From: Bradyrhizobium diazoefficiens
GTDB lineage: Bacteria; Pseudomonadota; Alphaproteobacteria; Rhizobiales; Xanthobacteraceae
Assembly: GCF_018129965.1 (NCBI RefSeq)
Contig: NZ_JAFCKW010000004.1
Span: forward strand, 1-64,000
Reading direction: 5' to 3'
Length of the DNA stretch: 64,000 bases
The position numbers and the translations under genes are program-made. Below are positions 46,955 to 57,316 of this stretch, piece by piece. The notes under the pieces are model-generated. The model was not told the DNA's origin. It saw nothing but the letters and a program-made list of their open reading frames with translations, and ran no database searches. Positions within the stretch are counted from its first letter, which is position 1. Each line of letters starts with the position of its first letter.

Positions 46955-47764
46955 CTAGACCCGACCGAGCGCGAAGCCGCTCGCGATGTAATTGCGGACG
47001 AACCAGATCACGAGCGCGCCCGGAATGATAGTGAGCACGCCGGCCGCCGCCAGCAGTCCCCAGTCCATGCCGGCAGCCGACACCGTGCGGGTCATGATGG
47101 CGGCAATCGGCTTGGCGGAGACCGAGGTCAGCGTGCGCGCGAGCAGCAGTTCGACCCAGGAGAACATGAAGCAGAAGAAGGCGGCGACGCCGATGCCGCT
47201 GGCGATCAGCGGCACCAGGATCCTGAGGAAGAAGCGCGGGAAGGAATAGCCGTCAAGGAAGGCCGTCTCGTCGATTTCGCGCGGCACGCCCGAGACGAAG
47301 CCTTCGAGGATCCAGACGGCCAGCGGCACGTTGAAGATGCAATGCGCGAGCGCGACCGCCCAGGGCGTATCGAACAGGCCGATCGCCGAATAGAGGTTGA
47401 AGAACGGCAGCGCATAGACCGCGGCCGGCGCCATCCGGTTCGACAGCAGCCAGAAGAACAGATGCTTGTCGCCGAGGAAGCGGTAGCGCGAAAAGGCGTA
47501 GGCTGCCGGCAGCGCCACCGAGATCGAGATAATGGTGTTGAGAACGACGTATTCCAGCGAATTGATGTAGCCGGAATACCAGCTCTCGTCGGTGAAGATG
47601 CGGCGGTAATGCTGCAGCGTCGGCGTATGGGGCCACAGCGTCATCGTCGAGACGATCTCGGCGTTGGTCTTGAAGCTCATGTTGACGAGCCAGTAGATCG
47701 GCAGCAGCAGGAAGATCAGGAACATTGCCATGATGGCGCGACGGCCGGGGATCGAATGCATCAC
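46955..47764 (-). CDS. glpQ: Glycerol ABC transporter permease (GlpQ-like)
   Basis: This 269-aa inner-membrane permease has six hydrophobic segments and the binding-protein-dependent transport signature EIDETAFLDGYSFPRFFLRI in the cytoplasmic EAA loop. It starts by overlapping the stop of the other permease gene (ATGA). It forms the channel with GlpP. Confidence 0.9.
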   Translation of the reverse strand: MMHSIPGRRAIMAMFLIFLLLPIYWLVNMSFKTNAEIVSTMTLWPHTPTLQHYRRIFTDESWYSGYINSLEYVVLNTIISISVALPAAYAFSRYRFLGDKHLFFWLLSNRMAPAAVYALPFFNLYSAIGLFDTPWAVALAHCIFNVPLAVWILEGFVSGVPREIDETAFLDGYSFPRFFLRILVPLIASGIGVAAFFCFMFSWVELLLARTLTSVSAKPIAAIMTRTVSAAGMDWGLLAAAGVLTIIPGALVIWFVRNYIASGFALGRV

Positions 47765-48663
47765 GCGGCTCCTTCCTGGTGCTTACGCTCGTTACCTGCA
47801 TTGGTCATGACGGTGTAGAAGATCCAGCAGACGATCAGGATGATCAGATTGTAGACCAGCGAGAGCGCGGCAGCCTTGCCGAGGTCGAACTGGCCAAGCG
47901 CGATCTTGACCAGCTCGATCGACACGAAGGTCGTCGAGTTGCCGGGACCGCCGCCGGTGACGACGAACGGCTCGGTGTAGATCATGAAACTGTCCATGAA
48001 GCGCAGCAGGACCGCGATCAGCAGCACGCGGTTCATCTTCGGCAGCTGGATCGCCTTGAACACGGCCCAGCGCGAGGCGCCGTCGATCTGGGCGGCCTGA
48101 TAATAGGCCTCCGGAATCGATTTCAGGCCGGCATAGCAGAGCAGCGCCACGAGGCTGGTCCAGTGCCAGACGTCCATCACGATGACGGTGACCCAGGCGT
48201 CGATGTCGTTGGACACGTAATTGTAGTCGATGCCGATGTGGTTGAGCACATAGCCGAGCAGGCCGATGTCGGGCCGGCCGAAGATCTGCCAGATCGTGCC
48301 GACCACGTTCCACGGAATCAGGAGCGGAAGCGCCAGGATCACGAGGCAGGCCGCGACGGTCCATCCCTGGCGGGGCATCGACAGCGCCACGACGATGCCG
48401 AGCGGCACCTCGATCGCGAGGATCACCAGCGAGAAGAACAGATTGCGCCCGAGCGAGGCGAGGAAGCGGCCGCCGAGATCGGTCGAGGGATCGAGCAATT
48501 CCTTGAACCAGCCGACACCGTTCCAGAAGAACTGGTTGTTGCCGAAAGTGTCCTGCATCGAATAGTTCACCACCGTCATCAGCGGCAGCACCGCCGAGAA
48601 GGCGACGACCAGGAAAACCGGCAGCACCAGGAACCAGGCTTTTTGGTTGACGGTCTTGTCCAT
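47761..48663 (-). CDS. glpP: Glycerol ABC transporter permease (GlpP-like)
   Basis: This 300-aa permease has six membrane spans and the EAA-loop motif SIPEAYYQAAQIDGASRWAV. The start codon overlaps the stop of the ATPase gene upstream by one base (TGATG type). It pairs with the GlpQ-like permease to form the translocation path. Confidence 0.9.
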   Translation of the reverse strand: MDKTVNQKAWFLVLPVFLVVAFSAVLPLMTVVNYSMQDTFGNNQFFWNGVGWFKELLDPSTDLGGRFLASLGRNLFFSLVILAIEVPLGIVVALSMPRQGWTVAACLVILALPLLIPWNVVGTIWQIFGRPDIGLLGYVLNHIGIDYNYVSNDIDAWVTVIVMDVWHWTSLVALLCYAGLKSIPEAYYQAAQIDGASRWAVFKAIQLPKMNRVLLIAVLLRFMDSFMIYTEPFVVTGGGPGNSTTFVSIELVKIALGQFDLGKAAALSLVYNLIILIVCWIFYTVMTNAGNERKHQEGAA

Positions 48664-49748
48664 CAGACGGCCCCCTCCACCAGAAGGCTGTCGGCATAGA
48701 CGTGGACGTGCGACGGATCGAATTTCAGCCCGGCATTGCCGTCGGAGCCGGCGAAGCCGGCCGGCGCGCGCGCCGCGAGCCTGGCGTCGCCGACACGCAC
48801 GCGCGCGAAGCGGATGCGGCCGAGATCATCGACACGGTCGATCTTCGCCGTGAGCAGGCCGGGCGCGGGCGCAAGGGCGTCGACGAATTCCGGACGCACG
48901 CCGATCTCGATCCTGGCATTTGCCGGCAGATTGTCGTAGCTGCGGTTCAGCGCGATGACGTGGCCGCCGATCCTGGCTTCGCGGCCCCTCACCTCCGCCG
49001 GCAAGATGTTCATGCCGGGCGAGCCGATGAAATAGCCCACGAACGTGTGCGCCGGCTTGTCGAACAGCTCGGCCGGGGTGCCGCTCTGGACCACGCGGCC
49101 GTCATGCATGACGACCACGGTGTCGGCGAAGGTCAGCGCCTCGGTCTGGTCGTGGGTGACGTAAATCATCGTGAGATCGAGTTCACGATGCAGCGCCTTC
49201 AGCTTGGAGCGGAGCTGCCATTTCAGCTCGGGGTCGATCACCGTCAGCGGCTCGTCGAACAGCACTGCGGCGACGTCGGAGCGGACGAGGCCGCGGCCGA
49301 GCGAGATCTTCTGCTTGGCGTCGGCGGTGAGCCGCGTCGCCTTGCGGTTCAGATAGGGTTCGAGATCGAGCAGGCGGCCGATCTCGGCGACGCGCTTGTC
49401 GATCTCGGCCTTCGGCACGCCGCGGTTCTTCAAGGGAAACGCCAGGTTCTGCCCCACGGTCATGGTGTCGTAGATCACCGGAAACTGGAATACCTGGGCG
49501 ATGTTGCGCTTCTGGGTTGACAGCGGTGTGATGTCCTGGCCGTCGAACAGGATTTTTCCCCGCGACGGCGTGATGATGCCGGAGATGACGTTGAGCAGCG
49601 TGGTCTTGCCGCAGCCGCTTGGGCCGAGCAGCGCATAGGCGCCGCCCTGCCGCCAGGTCATGGTCACGGGCTTCAGCGCAAAGCTGTCCTGCGGCGCATC
49701 GTTGCCGCCGTAGGAATGCGCGAGATCGACGAGGTCAATGCGGGCCAT
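48663..49748 (-). CDS. glpT: ABC transporter ATP-binding protein (GlpT-like) with degenerate signature motif
   Basis: This 361-aa ATPase has a standard Walker A (GPSGCGKT, 42-49), Walker B with catalytic Glu166 (AVLFDEP), and switch His199 (YVTHDQTEA). The ABC signature, normally LSGGQ, reads LTADAKQK (140-147), so this subunit cannot supply a normal signature to its partner's ATP site. A C-terminal TOBE-like domain follows (about 235-355). The gene is 12 bases downstream of the second ATPase gene. It energises glycerol uptake together with GlpS. Confidence 0.9.
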   Translation of the reverse strand: MARIDLVDLAHSYGGNDAPQDSFALKPVTMTWRQGGAYALLGPSGCGKTTLLNVISGIITPSRGKILFDGQDITPLSTQKRNIAQVFQFPVIYDTMTVGQNLAFPLKNRGVPKAEIDKRVAEIGRLLDLEPYLNRKATRLTADAKQKISLGRGLVRSDVAAVLFDEPLTVIDPELKWQLRSKLKALHRELDLTMIYVTHDQTEALTFADTVVVMHDGRVVQSGTPAELFDKPAHTFVGYFIGSPGMNILPAEVRGREARIGGHVIALNRSYDNLPANARIEIGVRPEFVDALAPAPGLLTAKIDRVDDLGRIRFARVRVGDARLAARAPAGFAGSDGNAGLKFDPSHVHVYADSLLVEGAV

Positions 49749-49760
49749 GTCGCATCTCCC

Positions 49761-50833
<1,073 letters not shown>

Positions 50834-50837
<4 letters not shown>

Positions 50838-52384
50838 GCGCGTCCTCCCGCTTCCAGCGGGGGACTTTGCGGCAAACCGTGGGCTGCAATCCAGTCGTCC
50901 AAGGCAGCGATCTCGTCGGCAGATAGTCGCAGGCCGAGCTTGGAACGGCGCCAGACGATGTCCTCGGCAGTGACGGCCCATTCATTGGCCATGAGGTAGC
51001 GGACCTCGCGCTCCGTCAGCGTCGCGCCGAAATCCTGGCCGAGATCGGCGGCGGATTTCGCATCGCCGAGCAGCTTTGACGCCCTCGTGCCATAGGCGCG
51101 CGCGAGACGCCGGGCATGTTCGTGGCTGAGGAAGGGATAGCCGCGCTGAAGTTCGGCGATCAGGCCGTCCACGTCGGACACCCCCATGTCGCCGCCGGGC
51201 AGCGACGCCTTGCCGGTCCAGCCTTCGCCCGCCTTGGCACTGCGAAGATAGGGCGCGAGCCGTTCCAGCGCCTCCTCGGCGAGACGGCGATAGGTCGTGA
51301 TCTTGCCGCCGTAGATCGAAAGCAGCGGTACGCCGCCGGGCGTGTCGAGTTCGAACACGTAATCGCGGGTCGCCGCCTTGGCTTCGCTGGCGCCGTCGTC
51401 ATAGAGCGGCCGCACGCCGGAATAGGTCCAGACCACGTCCTCGGGCGTCACAGCCTTGGCCAGATATTCGCTGGTGGCGGCGCAAAGGTACTGGATCTCC
51501 TCGCTCGTCGCCTTCACCTTGGAGGGATCGCCGTCATAGTCGCGATCGGTGGTGCCGATCAGCGTGAAATCGTCCTGGTACGGAATCACGAAAATGATGC
51601 GGCCATCCGCGTTCTGGAACATGTAGGCGCGGTCGTGGTCGTAGAGCTTCTTCACGACGATGTGGGAGCCCTGCACGAGGCGGACCTTGGCCTTCGCATT
51701 CACGCCGGCGCCGCGGCCAAGTACGTCCTCGACCCAGGGGCCACCGGCATTGACCACCGCGCGGGCCTGGATCTGCGAGCGCACGCCGGTCCGCATCTCG
51801 ACCATGCTGACGGTCCAGATGCCGTCGGACTGGCGAATTTCGGTCGCGCGGGTGCGGGTGCGGATCTCGGCGCCCTTGTCGGCGGCATCGCGCGCGTTGA
51901 GCACGACGAGACGGGCGTCGTCGACGAAGCAGTCCGAATATTCGAAGGCGCGGCTGTAGCGGTTCGGGATCAGGGGCTTTCCGACCTCGTCGCGCCGCAG
52001 ATCGACCGAGCGGGTCGCCGGCAGCAGGTGACGGCCACCGATGTGGTCATAGAGGAAGAGGCCGAGCCGCAGCAGCCAGGCAGGACGCAGCCCGGCATGA
52101 TGGGGCAGAACGAAACGCAAGGGACGAATGATGTGGGGCGCGATGCCCCAGAGGATCTCGCGCTCGATCAGCGCCTCGCGGACCAGCCGAAACTCGTAAT
52201 ATTCGAGATAGCGCAGTCCGCCATGCACCAGCTTGGTCGACCAGGACGACGTCCCGCTCGCCAGGTCGTTCATTTCGCACAGAAATACAGTGTTGCCGCG
52301 ACCCACCGCGTCCCGCGCGATGCCACAGCCGTTAACACCGCCTCCGATGATGGCGAGGTCGAAAATCCGCTCCAACAGACGCAT
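50834..52384 (-). CDS. glpD: Glycerol-3-phosphate dehydrogenase, FAD-dependent
   Basis: This 516-aa enzyme oxidises glycerol-3-phosphate to dihydroxyacetone phosphate and passes electrons to ubiquinone at the membrane. The FAD-binding motif IIGGGVNGCGIARDAVGRG is at about 11-29. Also visible are SSWSTKLVHGGLRYLEYYEF, LIGTTDRDYDGDP and YGGKITTYRRLAEEA. It leads the transporter genes, so uptake and oxidation are co-expressed. No glycerol kinase gene is present in this window. Confidence 0.95.
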
Positions 52385-52584
52385 CCCCCGGGCACCGCTC
52401 GTTCCGTCGAGCGGCTACTTTCGCTTTTGATTAGATCACACCGGAAAACGAAAGCAAGACGAAAGACAGGAGAAAGGAAGTGAAAGGGGGGCTTTATTGT
52501 GGGCAAAAGGCAGGAAAATTCAGCACCCAGAATGACGATCCGAGAAGCGGCAAGCCCTTGAAGGGTCGGCCATAAAGAATTATA

Positions 52585-52602
52585 GTCATTATGGTCATTA
52601 TG
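52585..52602. promoter_or_regulatory. Tandem 9-bp repeat ahead of the toxin-antitoxin genes
   Basis: GTCATTATG occurs twice in direct succession, ending 11 bases before the antitoxin start. Antitoxins of the Phd type bind repeated sites in their own promoter, so this is a candidate autoregulatory operator. Confidence 0.5.
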
Positions 52603-52613
52603 GTGCCATTCGC

Positions 52614-52898
52614 ATGGCCGATCGTCAAACTGCGCCCGACTCACTTCCGGCTGATGACACCTGGACGCTTGCCAATGCCAAGGCACGCCTGTCCGAGGTG
52701 ATCGAGCGCGCCCAGACCGGTCCCCAAGTCATCACCCGGCACGGCAAGCCCAATGCCGTTATTGTCTCCGCCGACGAATGGGCACGCAAGACGACGCGCA
52801 AGGGCACGCTGGCTGAATTCCTGCTGGCTTCGCCACTGCGCGGCGCCGACCTCGATCTTGAGCGGGTTCACGACACCCCACGCGACGAGATGCCGTGA
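52614..52898 (+). CDS. Type II antitoxin, Phd/YefM family
   Basis: This 94-aa protein has the Phd/YefM fold signature: WTLANAKARLSEVIERAQTG near the N terminus and ITRHGKPNAVIVSADEW in the middle. The C-terminal part would wrap the toxin. Its stop overlaps the toxin start as GTGA. It is encoded opposite to the glycerol locus that surrounds it. Confidence 0.9.
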   Translation: MADRQTAPDSLPADDTWTLANAKARLSEVIERAQTGPQVITRHGKPNAVIVSADEWARKTTRKGTLAEFLLASPLRGADLDLERVHDTPRDEMP

Positions 52899-53320
52899 GC
52901 CTGCTGCTCGACACGAATGTGCTGTCGGAGGTTCAGCGGCCAACGCCCTCCCCGAAAGTCCTGGCCTGGCTCGATACGATCGACGAGGATCGGGCGTTCA
53001 TCAGCGTGGCCTCGATCGCCGAACTTCGCCGCGGCATCGCATTGCTGGATGACGGCCGCACGCGTACGGCACTGGCCGCCTGGCTCGGCCAGGATCTGCC
53101 GGAGCGTTTTGCCGGGCGCATCCTGCCGATCGACCACGCGGTGGCCGAGCGCTGGGGCGACCTGATGGCTCAGAGCCGCAGAAGCAGTGTTGCGTTGTCG
53201 GTCATGGATGGCTTCTTTGCGGCAACCGCGCTTGCGTACAACTTCACGCTCGTCACGCGCAATGTGAAGGATTTTGCCGCATTCGGCGTGCCGCTGCTCA
53301 ACCCGTGGGATGACGAATAG
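52895..53320 (+). CDS. PIN domain toxin, VapC family
   Basis: This 141-aa PIN ribonuclease begins LLLDTNVLSEVQRP with the first catalytic Asp, has SIAELRRGI with the Glu, and ends with VMDGFFAATALAYNFTLVTR and NVKDF carrying the remaining acids. VapC toxins cleave tRNA or rRNA and are held inactive by the antitoxin. The GTG start overlaps the antitoxin stop, so the two are coupled. It ends one base from the stop of glpR on the other strand. Confidence 0.92.
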   Translation: MSLLLDTNVLSEVQRPTPSPKVLAWLDTIDEDRAFISVASIAELRRGIALLDDGRTRTALAAWLGQDLPERFAGRILPIDHAVAERWGDLMAQSRRSSVALSVMDGFFAATALAYNFTLVTRNVKDFAAFGVPLLNPWDDE

Positions 53321-53321
53321 T

Positions 53322-54158
53322 CTACCTCAGCCTGACCACCGGTGCCGCATCCTGCGGGTCGGCCTGGACGTCATCGACATCCCCCGCCCCCTTCGGCATC
53401 GCCGCAACCACCTCGATACCCTTGCCGTGGCAGATCGTGGCGAGGCGCTCGGGCAATTCCTGATCGGTGACGAAAGTCTGGATCTGGCTGATATGGGCGA
53501 TGCGCACCGGCGCGCTGCGCCTCAGCTTCGTCGAGTCCGCGACCAGCATGACGCTGCGGGCGTTGGCGATGATGGCTTGCGCGACCTGCACCTCGCGATA
53601 GTCGAAGTCGAGCAGCGCGCCCTCCTCGTCGATCGCGGATGCGCCGATGATGGCGTAATCGACCTTGAACTGGCCGATCAGTTGCGTCGCGGTCGAGCCG
53701 ACCACGGCGCCGTCGGCCCGCCGCACCGTGCCACCAGCGACCACCACCTCGATGCGGGGATGGCGGTAGAGCAGCATCGCGACGTTGAGGTTGTTGGTGA
53801 TGACGAGAAGATCCTCGTGCGAGGTCAGCGCGCTCGCGACCTCCTCGGTGGTGGTGCCGATGTTGATGAAGAGCGAGCAGCCGTTCGGGATCAGCGATGC
53901 GGCGGCAACGCCGATCGCCTTCTTCTCGTCAGCGGCGACGAAGCGCCGCGCCTCATAGGCGAGGTTCTCGACTCCGGAGGCGATGATCGCGCCGCCGTGG
54001 ATGCGGGTCAGCGAGCGCCGCTCGCAAAGATCGTTGAGATCCTTTCGGATGGTCTGCGCGGAAACCTCGAACCTGCGCGCCAGCTCCTCGACCATGACGC
54101 GGCCCGATGCGCGCGCGATGTTGAGGATTTCAGCTTGGCGATGGGTCAATCCGGTCAC
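53322..54158 (-). CDS. glpR: DeoR/GlpR family transcription regulator
   Basis: This 278-aa regulator has an N-terminal DeoR winged helix (RQAEILNIARASGRVMVEEL, then VSAQTIRKDLNDLCER and RIHGGAI) and the DeoR sensor domain with INIGTTTEEVASAL and TVRRADGAVVGSTA, which binds phosphorylated sugars. Position next to glpD and the glycerol transporter identifies it as the likely glycerol-3-phosphate-responsive repressor. The toxin-antitoxin pair now separates it from glpD. Confidence 0.9.
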   Translation of the reverse strand: MTGLTHRQAEILNIARASGRVMVEELARRFEVSAQTIRKDLNDLCERRSLTRIHGGAIIASGVENLAYEARRFVAADEKKAIGVAAASLIPNGCSLFINIGTTTEEVASALTSHEDLLVITNNLNVAMLLYRHPRIEVVVAGGTVRRADGAVVGSTATQLIGQFKVDYAIIGASAIDEEGALLDFDYREVQVAQAIIANARSVMLVADSTKLRRSAPVRIAHISQIQTFVTDQELPERLATICHGKGIEVVAAMPKGAGDVDDVQADPQDAAPVVRLR

Positions 54159-54249
54159 GGCGATGGCCTCACATCAGGATGCCGCATGGTGCGGCGGTTC
54201 GCGCGATCGGTCAATGCGGACACCGATCACGGTTAACGGTCGCGGCACT

Positions 54250-54924
54250 TCACCACGCCAGAGCGGCGGCGAGACGCGCGAGCAGTTCCGGATCGTCAAA
54301 GGCGCCGGCGGACGCGACGGCGCCTGATCCAACGAGGTCGGCATGGCTGAGGCTGGTCCGGATGCCGATGGTCGGAATGCCTGCAGCCGTCGCCGACTGC
54401 ACACCGGAGCGGGAATCCTCGAACGCGATTGAGGCCGCCGCGCCGGCGCCGACGACGCGCAGTCCTTCCTGATAGGGCAGCGGATGCGGCTTACCGTGCG
54501 GCAGCTCCTCCCCGATCACGATCGCCTTGAAGCGATGCGTGATGCCGAGACCGTCGAGCAGCAGTTCGGCATTGAGTCGGGGCGCGTTGGTCACCGCGGC
54601 CATGGGAATGCCGGCGTCATCTGCGCGGTCCAGCAGCGCCATCAGACCAGGCAGCGGTTCGATCTGCCCGGCGACGAGCGTGCGGAAGACCTGCTCCTTC
54701 TCGCCGAGGATGACGGCGCGCTGGTCCGGCGCCTCATCGGGCAGGAAGCGCTCGCCGATCGACAAATTGGAGAAACCCTGCAGCTCCCTGGAGAAGCGCG
54801 CGTGGTCTAACACGTGCCCGCGCGGCCCGAGCACCTGGTTGAACGCCTTCAGGTGCAAGGGGTCGGTGTTGGCGAGCGTGCCGTCGATGTCGAACAGCAA
54901 CGCCCGGCCGAAAGCTTCGATCAT
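54250..54924 (-). CDS. HAD family phosphatase (beta-phosphoglucomutase-like)
   Basis: This 224-aa HAD hydrolase has LFDIDGTLANTDPLH (motif I with nucleophile Asp), a four-helix cap, AAVTNAP (motif II), the Lys in HGKPHPLPYQEGL (motif III) and FEDSRSGVQSA (motif IV). It is 91 bases upstream of glpR on the same strand and may be co-transcribed. A role on glycerol-3-phosphate or another sugar phosphate is possible but unproven. Confidence 0.86.
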   Translation of the reverse strand: MIEAFGRALLFDIDGTLANTDPLHLKAFNQVLGPRGHVLDHARFSRELQGFSNLSIGERFLPDEAPDQRAVILGEKEQVFRTLVAGQIEPLPGLMALLDRADDAGIPMAAVTNAPRLNAELLLDGLGITHRFKAIVIGEELPHGKPHPLPYQEGLRVVGAGAAASIAFEDSRSGVQSATAAGIPTIGIRTSLSHADLVGSGAVASAGAFDDPELLARLAAALAW

Positions 54925-55078
54925 GTCCGTACCTTCCCAGATGCGCGGCGCATCAATGCGAAAGAGGTATCAACACACTCATCGTCGCGCAATGACGCAT
55001 CGACACGACCATCACGCGGCACTCGACAAAGCCGCGGGCGGCTGCGACACTTGGTGCAAGATCAAAAAGGAGGAAACG

Positions 55079-55546
55079 ATGACCATCAACCGACGCGATC
55101 TGGCTCTCTCGACTCTTGCTGTCTCCGTTCTTGCCGTCTCCACACTGGCTCCCACGGCGCCGGCGCTGGCGGCCTCAGCCGACGAGGAAGCGGTGGCGAA
55201 GAAGGTCGAGGCCTTCCGCCTCGCCCAGATCGCGGCCGATCCGAAGGCGCTCGCCGCGCTCTGCGCGGACGAGGTGAGCTACAGCCATTCAAATGGAAAG
55301 GTGGAGGACAAGGCGACCTTCGTCGCCAATGCCACCGACGGCAAATCGAAATTCCTGTCGATCGAATATCAGGACCCGACCATCAGGGTCGTCGGCCCTG
55401 CCGCGATCGTCCGCTTCCACTGGATCGGCGAACAGGAGATGGTGGCCGATGGCAAGAAAGTCTCGACCAACCTTCACATCCTGATGAACTGGCAGAAGCA
55501 GGGCGACGACTGGAAGCTGCTGTCGCGGGCTGCGACGAAGCTGTGA
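55079..55546 (+). CDS. Exported NTF2-like (SnoaL/DUF4440) protein
   Basis: This 155-aa protein has an N-terminal export signal with a twin arginine (INRRDLALSTLAVSVLAVST) and an NTF2-like domain (about 38-155) with LAALCADEVSYSHSNGKVE and LHILMNWQKQGDDWKLLSRA. Proteins of this type bind small molecules or act as isomerase-like enzymes; the ligand is unknown. AAGGAGGAA precedes the ATG. Confidence 0.82.
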   Translation: MTINRRDLALSTLAVSVLAVSTLAPTAPALAASADEEAVAKKVEAFRLAQIAADPKALAALCADEVSYSHSNGKVEDKATFVANATDGKSKFLSIEYQDPTIRVVGPAAIVRFHWIGEQEMVADGKKVSTNLHILMNWQKQGDDWKLLSRAATKL

Positions 55547-55558
55547 TGATGCTTCCAA

Positions 55559-55699
55559 CCCTCTCCCCTTGTGGGAGAGGGTGGATCGCCGCGCAGCGGC
55601 GAGACGGGTGAGGGGTATCTATCCTCACGGGCAGCCGTACGAATGGTGAGAACCCTCATCCGGCGCTTCGCGCCACCTTCTCCCACAAGGAGAGAAGGA
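55559..55699. repeat. Large imperfect inverted repeat, copy B
   Basis: About 141 bases with ends CCCTCTCCCCTTGTGGGAGA and CCTTCTCCCACAAGGAGAGA. It is the same element as at 39165-39312 but inverted: the CCGGCGCTTCGCGCCACCTT part is at the right here and at the left there. It lies between two convergent genes. Confidence 0.8.
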
Positions 55700-55705
55700 A
55701 GAAAA

Positions 55706-55897
55706 CTACGCAGCCTCCTTCACATCGCCGTTAACCAGTTTGCGCGCGGCGCGCTCGGCTTCGCGGGCGTTGCGGAAGAGCTGGCCTTCGAGACGATTGA
55801 ACGCGTGAGACGAGGCGAAGAAGCAGTATCCGCCCTGGCCGCGAACGACGATTCCCGCGGTCTGTGAATTGACTTCGATGATGTAGCTGTCCGGCAT
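55706..55897 (-). CDS. Small hypothetical protein
   Basis: This 63-aa protein starts MPDSYIIEVNSQTAGIVVRG and continues with GGYCFFASSHAFNRLEGQLF and a basic helix (NAREAERAARKLV). The composition and alternating beta then helix pattern look protein-like. It is unrecognised and could serve as a small DNA- or protein-binding unit. Confidence 0.6.
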   Translation of the reverse strand: MPDSYIIEVNSQTAGIVVRGQGGYCFFASSHAFNRLEGQLFRNAREAERAARKLVNGDVKEAA

Positions 55898-56119
55898 GGT
55901 CCGTAGATTCCTCAATGCGCGCAAACAACCGGATCTCTGCCCAAAAGTTCCTCGGGCAAATCAGCCGGTTTCGACCCCGAATCGACGTGCCATTGAGTAC
56001 GCGGGGACCTCATCCGTTTTATGACTGGTTGTTGGCGAAGCCGCGACGCGGTGACTCAGTCGCGCCGCGTTTCGCCGCGCCGCACCTCTTCGTGAGATCA
56101 GACCGAATGCCGCGTGCGG

Positions 56120-56530
56120 TTACGTCGCGATCGGCGGTTCGTCCCGGCGGATCGTTTGCGGACGTCCCTCGTCGTCGATCGAGACATAGGTAAAATTGCC
56201 GTCGGTCACCAGGATCGGTTGCAGCTCCTTGCGTCGCAGCGCCCAGGCTTCGAGATGCACGGTCATCGAAGTGCGCCCGACTCGTACGAGATTGGCATAG
56301 ACGGAAACGAGATCGCCGACATAGACGGCCTTGCGGAAATTCATCGCCTCGATCGCCACCGTCACCGTGCGCGAGCGCGCGACCTTCGATGCGAACACGC
56401 CGCCGCCGACATCCATCTGGCTGAGCAGCCAGCCGCCGAAGATATCGCCATTGGCGTTGGTGTCGGCGGGCATCGCCAGCGTACGAATGCAGAGATCGCC
56501 GCTCGGCCCGGTTGCTCCATCTGCACTCAT
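56120..56530 (-). CDS. Acyl-CoA thioesterase, YciA-type hotdog fold
   Basis: This 136-aa hotdog protein has MPADTNANGDIFGGWLLSQM with the catalytic-type Asp, then TVAIEAMNFRKAVYVGDLV, the YciA/acyl-CoA hydrolase pattern. It hydrolyses acyl-CoA to free acid and CoA in the cytoplasm. It follows the flavin reductase gene on the same strand by 43 bases. Confidence 0.9.
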   Translation of the reverse strand: MSADGATGPSGDLCIRTLAMPADTNANGDIFGGWLLSQMDVGGGVFASKVARSRTVTVAIEAMNFRKAVYVGDLVSVYANLVRVGRTSMTVHLEAWALRRKELQPILVTDGNFTYVSIDDEGRPQTIRRDEPPIAT

Positions 56531-56573
56531 ATGCCCCTCACTTTTGACCCGTCCCGGCGCGCAAGCGGGCGGC

Positions 56574-57197
56574 CTAATCGGGCCGCACCATCTCGAACAT
56601 GTTTTCCGGCTTGATCTCGAAATAATCGCCGCGGCGCCCGGCGCGCACGATCGGGCGGGCAGCGGCGGTCTGGTAGACGCCGTCCTCGATCAGGGCCTTG
56701 TCGATGTGGACGGCGACGACCTCGCCCAGCGTCAGCCAGGCGTCGGCCGCCTTGCCGTCGGCGCCCTTGAGGCGGACGATGTCGGAGACCTTGCATTCGA
56801 AGGCGACCGGGCTCTCGCCGACGCGCGGTACGTTGACGAGCTTGCCGGGCACGGCGGTGAGGCCGGCGATCTCAAACTCGTCGACTTCAGGGCCGACATG
56901 CGCGGCGGTCGCGTTCATGTGTTTTGCAAGATCCATGGTGGTCAAATTCCACACGAACTCGCGGGTCTGCTCCATGTTCGCCACCGTGTCCTTCCAGTTG
57001 GTGGAGGAAAAGCCGATGATCGGCGGCACGTAGCAGAACGCGTTGAAGAAGCTGTAGGGGGCGAGGTTGACGTGGCCCTTGGCGTCGCGGGAGGAGATCC
57101 AGCCGATCGGCCGTGGCGCGATGATGGCGTTGAAGGGATCGTGCTTGAGGCCATGGCCCTTGGAGGGCTCGTAGAAGTGCAGGTCTTTGTTGGTCAC
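56574..57197 (-). CDS. Flavin reductase family (flavoredoxin-like) protein
   Basis: This 207-aa protein has the FMN-binding split-barrel pattern of the flavin reductase-like family: NAIIAPRPIGWISSRDAKG, then VNLAPYSFFNAFCYVPPIIG. Later it shows LVNVPRVGESPVAFECKV. It binds FMN and may provide reduced flavin or act as an electron carrier. It lies behind the TetR gene with a repeat between them. Confidence 0.88.
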   Translation of the reverse strand: MTNKDLHFYEPSKGHGLKHDPFNAIIAPRPIGWISSRDAKGHVNLAPYSFFNAFCYVPPIIGFSSTNWKDTVANMEQTREFVWNLTTMDLAKHMNATAAHVGPEVDEFEIAGLTAVPGKLVNVPRVGESPVAFECKVSDIVRLKGADGKAADAWLTLGEVVAVHIDKALIEDGVYQTAAARPIVRAGRRGDYFEIKPENMFEMVRPD

Positions 57198-57215
57198 GCG
57201 CTGTTTCTCCGTTTT

Positions 57216-57299
57216 CCGTCATTCCGGGGCGGTCCGCAGGACCGAAACCGGAATCTCGAGATTCCGGGTTCGATGCTTCGCATCGCCCCGGAATGACGG
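57216..57299. repeat. Palindromic intergenic repeat (REP-type)
   Basis: 84 bases bounded by CCGTCATTCCGGGGC and its reverse complement GCCCCGGAATGACGG, a 15-bp perfect inverted repeat, with internal hairpins (GGTCC..GGACC, GGAATCTCGAGATTCC). It lies between the TetR gene and the flavin reductase gene. Confidence 0.8.
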
Positions 57300-57316
57300 T
57301 CAACTCAAAACATGGG

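Noticed and set aside
52585..52602. Tandem 9-bp repeat considered as the start of a CRISPR or VNTR array
   Set aside because: Only two units without spacers; a toxin-antitoxin operator explains it better.
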